Positions 31,244 through 40,151 of a DNA stretch of 64,000 nt are shown piece after piece. The position numbers were made by a program, and so were the translations under genes. The notes under the pieces are model-generated. The model made no database searches and was not told where the DNA came from. It saw nothing but the letters and a program-made list of their open reading frames with translations. Numbering within the stretch: position 1 is the first letter of the stretch; every line of letters begins with the position of its first letter. Location of the stretch: the NCBI RefSeq assembly GCF_001315015.1, contig NZ_CP012916.1:512001-576000 (forward strand), in the 5' to 3' direction. The stretch is from Azospirillum brasilense (GTDB lineage Bacteria > Pseudomonadota > Alphaproteobacteria > Azospirillales > Azospirillaceae).

Positions 31244-31894
31244 ATGGTCAGTGAGAAGGATACACCGGGCGGCAAGGCGAAGCCGGAAACGGCGGCCGCC
31301 CCGGTCTCCACCCCGGCTCCGGAGGCCGTGACGGCCGCCCCCGAAACCGCCCCCCACAGCGCCGACACGTCCGAAGCCGCTCCGGAAACCACTCCGGCCG
31401 CTCTGGTGTCCACCGAGGCGCAGGCGGCGGAGATCATCCGCAAGCATGTGCTGCTGTCCGCCGCCGCGGGCGTCATCCCGCTGAACTTCGTGGACACCGC
31501 GGCGCTCGCCGTCGTCCAGCTTCGCCTGCTCAAGGAGCTGTCGGAACTGCACGGCGTCGACTTCCGCGGCGACATCGGCCGGTCCGCGGTCGGCACGCTG
31601 TTCGCGACGGTCGCCCCAACCGCCCTGGGCGGCAGCCTGCTCGGCTCCATGGCGTTCAACATGGCCCTGCGCTCGGTGCCGGTGATCGGCACGGTGACAC
31701 GGCTGGCCACCCAGCCGGCCTTCAACAGCGCCTTCACCTACGCGCTGGGCAAGGTCTTCCAGCAGCACTTCGCCTCGGGCGGCACCTTCCTGACCTTCCA
31801 GCCGGAAAAGGTGAAGACCTATTTCCGCGAGAAGTTCGAGGAGGCCCGCCGCCGCAAGGGCGCGACGCCGGAGGCGGCCCCGGCCGCGGCCTGA
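31244..31894 (+). CDS. DUF697 (YcjF-like) membrane-associated protein
   Basis: 216 residues. The first 60 are Ala/Pro/Glu/Thr-rich and low in complexity, then a DUF697-type domain begins at about residue 63 (AAEIIRKHVLLSAAAGVIPLNFVDT) with two hydrophobic segments separated by DIGRSAVGTLFATVAPTALG. The C-terminus is charged (EKVKTYFREKFEEARRRKG). DUF697 proteins occur beside GTPases or stress proteins; their role is poorly known. ATG 31244 is preceded by GGAG at 31231-31234; in-frame upstream starts run through the terminator hairpin and are unlikely. It lies 5' of the small membrane protein and the SPFH gene. Confidence 0.82.
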   Translation: MVSEKDTPGGKAKPETAAAPVSTPAPEAVTAAPETAPHSADTSEAAPETTPAALVSTEAQAAEIIRKHVLLSAAAGVIPLNFVDTAALAVVQLRLLKELSELHGVDFRGDIGRSAVGTLFATVAPTALGGSLLGSMAFNMALRSVPVIGTVTRLATQPAFNSAFTYALGKVFQQHFASGGTFLTFQPEKVKTYFREKFEEARRRKGATPEAAPAAA

Positions 31895-32013
31895 CCGCAG
31901 CACCCGGACGCCGCCACGGACCGGGAGGACGGGCGGGGACGCCTCCGCGCATCCCCGCCCCCTCCGGCCGCCGTCACCCCTCCGCCCTGCTCCCATTTCA
32001 AGGCCGGACGCGC

Positions 32014-32211
32014 ATGCCCCTCGTTCTCGTCATGCTCTATCTCCTCGCCTGTCTGGTGTGCGCCGTCATGGGCCGCAACACCACGATCGGCTTCATCGGC
32101 CATTTCCTGCTGGCCTTCTTCCTGACCCCGCCGGTGAACTTCGTGATCCAAGCGGTGGGCCGCCCCAGCACGCAGACACGTGAGAAGATGCTGACGACGA
32201 GACCGCGATGA
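32014..32211 (+). CDS. Small two-helix membrane protein, hypothetical
   Basis: 65 residues with two hydrophobic stretches (about residues 2-18 and 26-46) joined by MGRNTTIGF, then a short basic tail. I do not recognise a named family, though small proteins with an N-terminal LVLVMLYLLACLVCAVMGRN-like segment occur in superinfection-immunity-type and YqaE-like groups. Its stop overlaps the SPFH start by four bases (ATGA), so it is very likely translated and coupled to that protein. Confidence 0.7.
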   Translation: MPLVLVMLYLLACLVCAVMGRNTTIGFIGHFLLAFFLTPPVNFVIQAVGRPSTQTREKMLTTRPR

Positions 32212-33323
32212 CCACGCTGGACCAGTCCACCGGGGACGGCCTCGCCCGCGCCCCCCTGGGGCAGCGCGCCGGCCTCTGGCTGAAACGGCGCAGCGTGTCG
32301 ATCTACGCCCTGACGCTCACCCTCATCCTCGGTTTCCTCGCCATCGCCCCCGCCGTCTTCGTCGAGGTGCCGTCCGGCCATGTCGGCGTGCTGTGGCTGC
32401 GCTTCTTCGGCGGCACGGTCACCGACCGGGTCTACAGCGAGGGCACCCACCTGATCTTCCCGTGGGACCGGGTGACGATGTACGACGTGCGCCTGCGCAC
32501 CGACACCCGCACCTACGAGGCGGTGGCGGCCAACGGCATGTCGATGACGGTAAACGTGGCGCTGCGCTACCGCATCAACCCGCCCGCCGCCGGTCTGGTC
32601 CACAAGCTGGCCGGTGACGATTACGCGGAAAAGCTGGTGCACCCTGAGATCGCCAGCCTCGTCTACGAATTCGTGTCGAAGCACAACCCGGAGAATTTCT
32701 ACTCGATCAACCGCGCGGACATTCAAGGCTTCCTGCTGCGGGAAGCCCGCCAGCAGTTCCCCACCCCACCGACCGATCTGCAGGCGCTGAGACTACCCCC
32801 CGGTACGGCGGCGGACGATTATAACTCCGTGATGATCCGGATCGAGGACGTGCTGGTAGCCGGCGTCAGCTTCCCGCCGCTGGTTCGTCAGGCCATCGAC
32901 CGCAAGATCGAGCAGCAGCAGATCATGGAGGAATACGATTTCCGCATCGCCCGCGAGATCAAGGAGCGCGACCGCAAGCGGATCGAGGCGGAGGGCGTGC
33001 GCGACTTCCAGGACATCGTCGCCCGCAACATCACGCCGGAGTATCTGCGCCTGCGCGGCATCGAGGCGACGCGGGCCTTCGCCACCTCCTCCAACGCCAA
33101 GACCATCATCATCGGCGGACGCGACGGCCTGCCGGTCATCCTGAACACCAGCGACGACGCCAAATCGGGAACGGGAGCGTTGGGAACGGCGGCCGGGACC
33201 GCAGCCGCTCACGAAACCGCCGCCAAGGAGCCGGACGGGCTCGCCGGCCGCCTGTCCACCCTCGACGAGCCGCCGCCGGAGAACAGCGCGCCGGAAGCAC
33301 CGCCGGACACCGCCGGGCGCTGA
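32208..33323 (+). CDS. SPFH/Band 7 domain membrane protein
   Basis: 371 residues. One N-terminal membrane helix (about 27-50) is followed directly by an SPFH/prohibitin domain (VPSGHVGVLWLRFFGG, GTHLIFPWDRVTMYDVR, MSMTVNVALRYRINP). Next is a long charged helical region around residues 230-285 (IEQQQIMEEYDFRIAREIKERDRKRIEAEG), and a low-complexity Ala/Pro/Thr tail from about 320. Such proteins form membrane-bound oligomeric scaffolds that often modulate proteases or define lipid domains. No NfeD partner is adjacent; the partner here may be the small protein translated just upstream. The specific role is unknown. Confidence 0.9.
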   Translation: MTTLDQSTGDGLARAPLGQRAGLWLKRRSVSIYALTLTLILGFLAIAPAVFVEVPSGHVGVLWLRFFGGTVTDRVYSEGTHLIFPWDRVTMYDVRLRTDTRTYEAVAANGMSMTVNVALRYRINPPAAGLVHKLAGDDYAEKLVHPEIASLVYEFVSKHNPENFYSINRADIQGFLLREARQQFPTPPTDLQALRLPPGTAADDYNSVMIRIEDVLVAGVSFPPLVRQAIDRKIEQQQIMEEYDFRIAREIKERDRKRIEAEGVRDFQDIVARNITPEYLRLRGIEATRAFATSSNAKTIIIGGRDGLPVILNTSDDAKSGTGALGTAAGTAAAHETAAKEPDGLAGRLSTLDEPPPENSAPEAPPDTAGR

Positions 33324-33357
33324 GTCCCGGCGGGACCGCCCCGTCCCAAGGAAGCGG

Positions 33358-35352
33358 CTACTCGGTGGCCTCGGCGAGCGTCCGGGCGAAATCGCGCTCC
33401 ATCTCGTCGAGCAGGCGGACCACCTCCGCCGACGCCCGCTTCATCTCGGCGGCGTGGCGTTCGGCCTCCATGCGGTTGCCGGCCTGGAGGGCGAGCAGCG
33501 TCTCGCGGCCCGATTCATGGACGGTCCGGTGCGGCGTGGCCATGCCCTTGTAGGTGGGCAGGCGCATCGTCCGGGGATCGTTCACGCTGTCGTACCAGCG
33601 GCCGAGACGGCAGGAGTGATGGGTGGACAGGTCGGCCGGCAGAAGCGTGCGCTGGCCGCCCACCGCCTCCATGATCTTGTCCACGAAGGCGAGATGGTCC
33701 TGCTTGGCGAGACGGACCAGTTCCCCCACCCCGTCACGGCTCATGCGGTCAACCTCCTCGCGGCCGATCTTCCGCTCGTCGAAGCGGATGTGCAGCCGGT
33801 TGTCGTGCCGCGCCACCACCGACCCGCGCAGGGACAATTTGTAACCGGGAAGCGACACGGTCACCTGCCCGCCGGTGGGCGCCGCCCCCTTCGTCTCGGC
33901 GTAGCAGCCGCATTCGGAGATGTCGCGGACCAGTGCCGGCGTCTGATCCACGCTGCCGTCGAGCAGGACCGGACGGCGGCGCGTGTGCCGCCGGTTCGCC
34001 AGATCGGAGGAGGTGCGGATGGCCCGCGCCAGCAGGGACGGCAGGGTATCCAGCGCCTCCTGCATGCGGTTGGCGCTCTCGCCGACGGTGTAGGCCACGG
34101 TGGTGGCGCGCTCGGTCTCGCCGCCGACCTCGGTCATCCGGCTGGCGATGCCGCGGAAAATGCCGGCGACCTCGCCGATGTTGCGGGCGATCTCGCGCGA
34201 AGCCGAAGACTGCTCCTCCACCGCCGCGGCGATCGAGGAATTGATCTCCTGCATGGTGGTGATGGTGGTGGCCACCCCGTCCATGCCGGTGATGGCCTGC
34301 TCCGCCACCGCCTGGATGGCGCCGACCTTGGCGGCGATCTCATCCGCCGCCTTGGCCGACTGCCCGGCGAGGTTCTTCACCTCCGTCGCGACCACGGCGA
34401 AGCCCTTGCCGGCCTCCCCGGCCCTTGCCGCCTCAATGGTGGCGTTCAGCGCCAGCAGGTTGGTCTGCCCGGCGATGGCGCGGATGAGATTCAGGATGCC
34501 GCCGATCTCCTGCGCCGCGGTGCTGAGCTGCGCCATGATCTGGCGGGCTTCGCCGCTCTTCTCCACCGCTTCACCGGCGATCCGGGACGCGCCGCTGACC
34601 TGCACCGAGATCTCGCCGACCGCGGCCTGAAGCTGCTCCGCCCCGGCGGCGACGGTCTGAGCGGCGTCCAGCGCCTCCGCCGTGTCGGCCGACGTGCCGG
34701 TGATGCTGTCCTTCACGGACGCGCAGACGCTGTCCAGGTCGCCGACCGTGCGGCGCAGGTCGGCGGTGTAGCTGGCGACGCTGTCCACCACGTCGTTGGC
34801 CTCGTGGTCGATGGAATCGACCATCGCGTCCACCGCCTGGAGCCGCTCGTCGATCAGGCGGTCCCAATAGACGGACAGGGCGGCGTCCAGGTCCATCAGC
34901 ACCGCCGAGACCACGGCGCGCTGCATGGTCACGATGGAACCGAGCCGGCTGCCGGTCAGCAGCGTGCCGCCCATGCTCTGCGCCAGGGCGGCCATGATCT
35001 CGCCCAGGATGAAGGCGTAGCCGCCAACGTACCAGCTCGGGCTCAGCCCGATGCGGTGATGGGCGATGCCGACCGCGCGCACCGACTCCTTGTAGCCATC
35101 GTCGAAGCGGCCTTCGAACAGCCGGGTCCAGTGCGCGATCTGGGCGCGCTTGGCACCCTCGACCTGCGCCGGATTGGCGAACAGAGCGGCCAGTTCGGGT
35201 TGGGCCATCGTGCGGGCGTAGAAGCGGTCCAGAATCCCTGGCAGGGCCCTGGAGATGATCGGTAACGCCTGCCGCAGGCTGCCGACCGATTCCGGTCCTA
35301 AATCGAAATAGGCGGTCTTGGTGACGTCAAGGGCGCGCAGGGAGTCCGGCAT
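33358..35352 (-). CDS. Soluble globin-coupled chemoreceptor with PilZ and CZB domains
   Basis: 664 residues, no membrane segment. Residues about 10-170 are a globin-coupled sensor domain; His98 in AHHRIGLSPSWYVGGY matches the proximal haem ligand pattern of HemAT-type aerotaxis sensors. An MCP signalling domain follows with the hairpin tip NLLALNATIEAARAGEAGKG near residue 295. Residues about 450-525 are a PilZ domain (RRHTRRRP then DISECG) for cyclic di-GMP. From about 552 a chemoreceptor zinc-binding (CZB) domain carries THHSCRLGRWYDS. I chose ATG 35352, since the longer reading starts with TTG in the intergenic region. It is divergent from another receptor gene. Likely senses O2 and integrates c-di-GMP and zinc/redox signals. 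Confidence 0.92.
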   Translation of the reverse strand: MPDSLRALDVTKTAYFDLGPESVGSLRQALPIISRALPGILDRFYARTMAQPELAALFANPAQVEGAKRAQIAHWTRLFEGRFDDGYKESVRAVGIAHHRIGLSPSWYVGGYAFILGEIMAALAQSMGGTLLTGSRLGSIVTMQRAVVSAVLMDLDAALSVYWDRLIDERLQAVDAMVDSIDHEANDVVDSVASYTADLRRTVGDLDSVCASVKDSITGTSADTAEALDAAQTVAAGAEQLQAAVGEISVQVSGASRIAGEAVEKSGEARQIMAQLSTAAQEIGGILNLIRAIAGQTNLLALNATIEAARAGEAGKGFAVVATEVKNLAGQSAKAADEIAAKVGAIQAVAEQAITGMDGVATTITTMQEINSSIAAAVEEQSSASREIARNIGEVAGIFRGIASRMTEVGGETERATTVAYTVGESANRMQEALDTLPSLLARAIRTSSDLANRRHTRRRPVLLDGSVDQTPALVRDISECGCYAETKGAAPTGGQVTVSLPGYKLSLRGSVVARHDNRLHIRFDERKIGREEVDRMSRDGVGELVRLAKQDHLAFVDKIMEAVGGQRTLLPADLSTHHSCRLGRWYDSVNDPRTMRLPTYKGMATPHRTVHESGRETLLALQAGNRMEAERHAAEMKRASAEVVRLLDEMERDFARTLAEATE

Positions 35353-35701
35353 GGCGAATGTTTGTATTCTGTAATGAACGAACGCCAACCGATAACATTT
35401 CCCCTACACCAAAGGTATCCCTAAAAGGAATTCGCATGCGACATGCTGTCCCACTTCATGATTAACAGATGGTTTAATTTGTTCAATGAGCAACATGGGC
35501 GCAATGAATAAGCCTTGAAATACAAACACTTTCCTCAGATTGGCTGGCGAAAGTCGAAACGGCACCTTCACATTGCATGAATCCGGTGCGTCCCAAGGTT
35601 GATAAAATTATTTGTTACAAATGCACAGCAAAGGCTACCAATGCACTGCCTTCCCGGTGCTTCCGGGGCGACCCGACGATTTTTCAAGGAGTTTTCGGCC
35701 G
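35353..35701. promoter_or_regulatory. Intergenic region between two divergent chemoreceptor genes
   Basis: 349 bp, much more AT-rich than its surroundings, without a credible gene. It must contain the promoters of both receptors. I looked for a sigma28-type pair and saw only an isolated CCGATAAC near 35387 with no properly spaced TAAAG, so no promoter is called. Confidence 0.4.
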
Positions 35702-37696
35702 ATGAATCCCCTCCGCACGTTCAGCCTTGCGACAAAGCTGACCATTCTGTGCACGCTCGGCCTGATTGCCCTGTCGGGCGCCCTGACCTACGCGACGATC
35801 GTCAAGGTCACCGCCAGCATCAGCAAGGACGCGGCGGAGCGGAGGGAGCAGGCCATCACCAACTTCCGGATGCTGCTCGACCAGAAAGGGTCCGAGTATC
35901 GGCTCAAGGACGGCGCGCTGTACATCGACGATTTCAAGCTGGATGCTGCCAATGACATCGTTGACACCGTCCGCAGCGTGACCGGCGGCGTGGCCACCAT
36001 CTTCCGCGGCGACACCCGCGTGGCGACCAACATCCACAACCCGGACGGCAGCCGGGCCGTCGGGACGAAGCTGGCCCGCGGGCCGGTCTACAGCGCCGTC
36101 ATCGACGGCAAGGAGCCCTTCCGCGGCGAGGCCGACATCCTGGGCGAGGCCTATTTCACCGCCTACGACCCGATCATCGACCGGAACGGCGAGGTCATCG
36201 GCGTCCTGTTCGTCGGCCTCAAGAAGAGCGTCGCGCTGCGGGTGCTCGACGAGGTGGTCCCCAACATCATCCAGGTGGCGGCGGTCATCACCGTCGGCAT
36301 GGCCCTGGTGATGCTGCTGGTGGTCCGGCGCCAGTTCCGCACGCTGGACCAGATCCGCGGCACCATGTTCCAGCTGGCCGACGAACGCTACGAGGTCACG
36401 GTGCCCGGCCTGGACCGCCAGGATGAGATCGGCGCCATGGCCAAGACCGTCGAGGTCTTCCGCTTGAAGGGGATCGACAACCAGCGCCTGCGCGAGGCGC
36501 AGGAGCGCGAGCGCCGCGAGGCCGAGGCCGCCAAGATCGCCGCCCTGGAATCCATGGCCCGCACGGTGGAGCAGGAAACCCGCACCGCCGTGGACCGCGT
36601 CGCCGAACGGTCGGTCTCGATGGACAGCAACGCCCAGGCGATGGCCAGCTCGGCCGAAACCGTCTCCGCCAACTCGCAGAGCGTGGCGGCCGCGGCGGAA
36701 CAGGCTCTGGGCAACGCCCAGGCCGTGGCGGCGGCCACCGACCAGCTCACCGCCTCCATCGCCGAGATCACCGGCCAGGTCACCTTCGCCAGCCAGATTT
36801 CCCGCCGCGCGGTGGAAAGCGGCCGCAGGACCGAAAACGTGGTGCTCTCCCTGTCCGAGGCCATCGGCCACATCGGAGAGGTCGCCACCTTCATCCAGGA
36901 TATCGCCAGCCAGACCAACCTGCTGGCGCTGAACGCGACCATCGAGGCGGCCCGCGCCGGCGAGGCCGGCAAGGGCTTCGCCGTGGTGGCCCAGGAGGTG
37001 AAGAACCTCGCCACCCAGACCTCCAAGTCGGCGGAGGAGATTTCCCGCCAGATCACCGACCTGCAGAGCATGACCGCCGGGGCCGTCGACGCGGTGCAGG
37101 ACATCGGGCGGACCATCACCGAGATCGACGGGGTCGCCAGCAGCATCGCCAGCGCCATGGACGAGCAGGGTGCCGCGACCAGTGAGATTTCCCGCAACGT
37201 CGGCCAGACCGCCGCCGCCGCGCAGGAGGTGTCGTCCCGCATCGCCCATGTGTCGGAGGAAGCGGCGGTAACCGGCAACCGCGCCGACGAGGTGCGCCGG
37301 GTGGCGTCCGACGTGGCGGGAAGCATCGACCATCTCCGCGAGATGCTGGTCCGCGCCGTGCGCACCGCCACGCCGGAGGTGGATCGCCGCCGCGCCCCGC
37401 GGTTCGAGGTCAACCTGCCCTGCACCATATCCGGGGCGGTGGGGTCGCTGTCGGGGCACCTCACCAACCTGTCGGAAGGCGGCGCCACGATCAGCGGCCT
37501 GGACCGGTCGCAGGTCGGCAATCGTGGCGTGCTGACCATTCCCGGCTGCACCGTCTCCATCCCCTTCGCGGTGCTGGGGGGCAAGGAGCAGGATCTGCAT
37601 GTCCGGTTTGAGCTGACGCCGGACGTCGCCGACCGCTTCGCCACGGACGTCCAACGACTCACCGCGGGCCTGCACCCGCTTCCGGCGGTCGCCTGA
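35702..37696 (+). CDS. Membrane chemoreceptor with Cache sensor and C-terminal PilZ domain
   Basis: 664 residues starting at ATG 35702 with AAGGAG ten bases upstream. One helix at about 10-30, a periplasmic single-Cache domain (about 33-195; IDDFKLD, GGVATIFRGDTRVATNI, GPVYSAVIDGKEPFRG), a second helix at about 200-222, HAMP to about 275, then the MCP domain with TNLLALNATIEAARAGEAGK near residue 404. Residues about 560-655 form a PilZ domain with RRRAPRFEVNLPC and LSEGG, able to bind c-di-GMP. This layout resembles the Azospirillum energy-taxis receptor Tlp1. Its Cache family, shared with the receptor at 54.2 kb, typically senses small carboxylates. Confidence 0.92.
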   Translation: MNPLRTFSLATKLTILCTLGLIALSGALTYATIVKVTASISKDAAERREQAITNFRMLLDQKGSEYRLKDGALYIDDFKLDAANDIVDTVRSVTGGVATIFRGDTRVATNIHNPDGSRAVGTKLARGPVYSAVIDGKEPFRGEADILGEAYFTAYDPIIDRNGEVIGVLFVGLKKSVALRVLDEVVPNIIQVAAVITVGMALVMLLVVRRQFRTLDQIRGTMFQLADERYEVTVPGLDRQDEIGAMAKTVEVFRLKGIDNQRLREAQERERREAEAAKIAALESMARTVEQETRTAVDRVAERSVSMDSNAQAMASSAETVSANSQSVAAAAEQALGNAQAVAAATDQLTASIAEITGQVTFASQISRRAVESGRRTENVVLSLSEAIGHIGEVATFIQDIASQTNLLALNATIEAARAGEAGKGFAVVAQEVKNLATQTSKSAEEISRQITDLQSMTAGAVDAVQDIGRTITEIDGVASSIASAMDEQGAATSEISRNVGQTAAAAQEVSSRIAHVSEEAAVTGNRADEVRRVASDVAGSIDHLREMLVRAVRTATPEVDRRRAPRFEVNLPCTISGAVGSLSGHLTNLSEGGATISGLDRSQVGNRGVLTIPGCTVSIPFAVLGGKEQDLHVRFELTPDVADRFATDVQRLTAGLHPLPAVA

Positions 37697-37716
37697 AGCC
37701 CGCGGGGCCGGCGTGA

Positions 37717-37743
37717 CCGGAGGGGCAACCCTGCCCCTTCCGG
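37717..37743. terminator. Probable bidirectional terminator hairpin
   Basis: CCGGAGGGGCA and TGCCCCTTCCGG form a stem with a single bulged base and a four-base loop between the convergent receptor and cytochrome genes. There is no T-tract, so termination strength is uncertain. Confidence 0.45.
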
Positions 37744-37771
37744 CCACGCCATGCGCGATCCTTCGGACGGG

Positions 37772-38143
37772 TCAGCTGTTCTTCTTCAGGAAAGCGATCA
37801 GGTCCTTGCGGGCCTGCTCGTTCTTCACGCCGGCGAAGGCCATCTTGTTGCCGGGGACGGTGCCCTTCGGATCGGTCAGATACTTGTCGAGATTGGCCTC
37901 GTCCCAGGTCAGACCGGCGCCCTTCATGGCGTCGGAATACTTGAAGCTCTCGATGGAGCCCGACGGGCGGCCGACGACGCCGTGCAGGTTCGGGCCGACG
38001 CGGTTGGGGCCGCCGGCCTCGATGGTGTGGCAGGCCTTGCACTGGTTGAACACCTTCTCACCCGCATCGGCGTCCTGCGCCGAGGCGATGCCGGGAAGGG
38101 CGGCGAACAGGCCGAAGGCCAGAACGGCAACACTACGCTTCAT
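37772..38143 (-). CDS. Class I c-type cytochrome (cytochrome c2 family)
   Basis: 123 residues with a Sec signal peptide (MKRSVAVLAFGLFAALPGIASA, cleavage near residue 22), then a mature protein of about 100 residues. The haem-binding CKACH is near residues 34-38. VGPNLHGVVGR and, near the C-terminus, the axial methionine in NKMAFAGVKN place it with the mitochondrial-like cytochromes c2/c552. It is a soluble periplasmic electron carrier, for example from the bc1 complex to terminal oxidases. The start ATG 38143 has GAGGA seven bases upstream; an upstream extension to 38206 lacks support. Confidence 0.94.
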   Translation of the reverse strand: MKRSVAVLAFGLFAALPGIASAQDADAGEKVFNQCKACHTIEAGGPNRVGPNLHGVVGRPSGSIESFKYSDAMKGAGLTWDEANLDKYLTDPKGTVPGNKMAFAGVKNEQARKDLIAFLKKNS

Positions 38144-38437
38144 TGCACTATCCTCGATTTCCAATGCCCAAAAGACAGGCACGGCCACCCAAGGCCCGCA
38201 GGGCATCCTGCGTTCTTCGCTTCGCCACGATCAATATTCGTCGCATCGGCGCGCGGCGTCCGCCGCTCCGTTACTTGGCCTCGATCATGACAAGCGGCTT
38301 GGGAAACCAGCCGCCACCTCGGCCGGCGTTGTAATCCCCGCATGCTGGTATGCACAATGCCGGGCATGGATGGAAGGCATCCCCTGCGACAAAATGCCCG
38401 ACTCTTTTCGAAAATTTTTCGGGATTAAAATTTTCGG

Positions 38438-39724
38438 TCACTTCAACCGGCAATGGACCAGCGTCGTTCCGGTGGTGTTGGCCTTCTCGATGTCGGTGTC
38501 GCGCAGGTCGGCTCCCGACAGGTTGCAGTTGGTCAGGTCCGCCCCGGCCAGCCGCGCACCCCTCAGGTCGGCGCCGCGGATGTCGCTGTCGGCCAGTTGG
38601 GCGTTGCGCAGATTGGTCGGCCACAGGCGCCCGGTGGGCTGGCCGCCCGCCGCCAGAAGCTCGATGGCCCGCATCACCGCGTTGCGCATCATGGCGCGGG
38701 TCAGGTCGCAACCCTCGAAGCTGGCCCCGGACAGTTCCGAATTTTCGAAACAAGCCTCCCGCATGCGGCAGCCGGGAAACTGGGCGATCTGCAGCTTGCA
38801 GTCGCGGAAGCTCGCCCGCGTGAAGTCGCAATTGCGGAAGATCGCCCCACTCAGATCGCAGCCGTCGAAATCGGTCCCGACGAAGGCCCCGTCCGACACG
38901 TCGAACCGCTTGCCCTGCTTGCCGTTGCTGTTGATCCAGCGGACATGGCCCTCCAGCCCCTCCCGGATCTCCGGCGGGAAGTCGGACTGGTTGCGGTGGT
39001 AGATGGCGCCCATCATCCGCGCCTCCGCCCAGTCGGCGGTGGCCATGGCGACGTTGCGCAACTCGGCGTCGCGCAGGTCGGCGCCCTGGAAGGTGGCCCC
39101 GGCGACCGAGGCATTGTTCAGGATCGCGCCCTTCAGCTTCGCCATGCTGAAATCGGCGCCGCGCAGGTCGGCGCCGCTGAGATTGGCACCGAACAGGGCG
39201 GCGTTGCTGAAATCCGCCCCTTCCAAGCTGGCGCGGGTCAGGTTGGCGCCGGTCAGATCAGAGTCGGTGAAGTTCGCGTTGACCAGCACGGCTTCCCGCA
39301 GCGCCGCCTCCTGCCGGGCCTTGCGCCGGTCCTTCCACAGCACGAGCTGGCCGGGGCGGAGGTCCGCCCGCTCGAACAGGGTGTTGCGCAGGCAGGCCTT
39401 GGTGAAGTTCGCCCCGCGCATGTCCGCCCCGACCAGCGAGGCCTCCCGCAGATCGGCGGAGACGAAACTGGCGCCGAACAGATCCGCTCCGTCGAAGTTG
39501 CAGCGCTGGAGGACGCTGCGCCGGAAATTCGCTCCGGTCAGAATCGCGTCCGTCAGGAGCAGCCCCGACAGGTCGAAACCGGTCAGGTCCGCCGCCTTCA
39601 ATTGAAGGCGCAGTCCGTTCGGGCGCGCCGCCAGATAGAGCCGGTGGGCTCTGATGGCCTGCGCGAGATCCTCCAGGCTCAGGTCCGTCCCATCACCCGG
39701 CCCGCTTGTCGGGGTACCACTCAT
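38438..39724 (-). CDS. Pentapeptide-repeat protein
   Basis: 428 residues composed of repeated A(D/N)LxG-type pentapeptides (LKAADLTGFDLSG, ANFTDSDLTGANLTRASLEG, ADLRGARLAGADLTNCNLSG), folding as a right-handed quadrilateral beta-helix. Two runs, about residues 50-245 and 290-425, are separated by a charged non-repeat insert (HRNQSDFPPEIREGLEGHVRW) near residue 255. No kinase, protease or membrane segment is present. Some members protect DNA gyrase or act as scaffolds; no target is evident here. ATG 39724 begins just before an acidic helix; longer reading to 39865 is possible but unlikely. Confidence 0.9.
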   Translation of the reverse strand: MSGTPTSGPGDGTDLSLEDLAQAIRAHRLYLAARPNGLRLQLKAADLTGFDLSGLLLTDAILTGANFRRSVLQRCNFDGADLFGASFVSADLREASLVGADMRGANFTKACLRNTLFERADLRPGQLVLWKDRRKARQEAALREAVLVNANFTDSDLTGANLTRASLEGADFSNAALFGANLSGADLRGADFSMAKLKGAILNNASVAGATFQGADLRDAELRNVAMATADWAEARMMGAIYHRNQSDFPPEIREGLEGHVRWINSNGKQGKRFDVSDGAFVGTDFDGCDLSGAIFRNCDFTRASFRDCKLQIAQFPGCRMREACFENSELSGASFEGCDLTRAMMRNAVMRAIELLAAGGQPTGRLWPTNLRNAQLADSDIRGADLRGARLAGADLTNCNLSGADLRDTDIEKANTTGTTLVHCRLK

Positions 39725-40151
39725 CCCGCTTCTCAGAACCCCTGCAATCGACTCCACGCACGCTCCGTGGACAGCAGCAAGTTTACGCGCAAAATTACTT
39801 GCAAAATTGTTAAAAAGGCCGCACATCTCTACATGGCTGCCGCGCGTTTGCACCGCACATTTCAATCGAGCCCAAGCAAAGACGGCCCAAACGCGCCGGA
39901 TTTGAACTATTCCATATTGAATTTAAGGAATATGCTTGCTCTCTTTTGGAGTGCACTCACCCTGTCGGGTATAACCTGTTGGGGGTATTTGACCTTTTCT
40001 CCCTTAATTGCCTCACCCCTCCGTGCTACTCGTCCCGGTCAGCTTCGCCGGCATCCGACGTCTCCGCTCGGGTTCCGGCGGCGGGCGGGATAGGCGCCTC
40101 ATCGACGCCGTTCCGGCACCGCAGCCGGCAGAACGACAAGAGGGATAAGGG
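39725..40151. promoter_or_regulatory. Intergenic region before the signalling cluster
   Basis: 427 bp between divergent genes, AT-rich from about 39780 to 40020, without a supported gene. It should hold the promoters for the pentapeptide-repeat gene and the receiver/kinase cluster. I could not identify a consensus -35/-10 pair with confidence. Confidence 0.35.
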
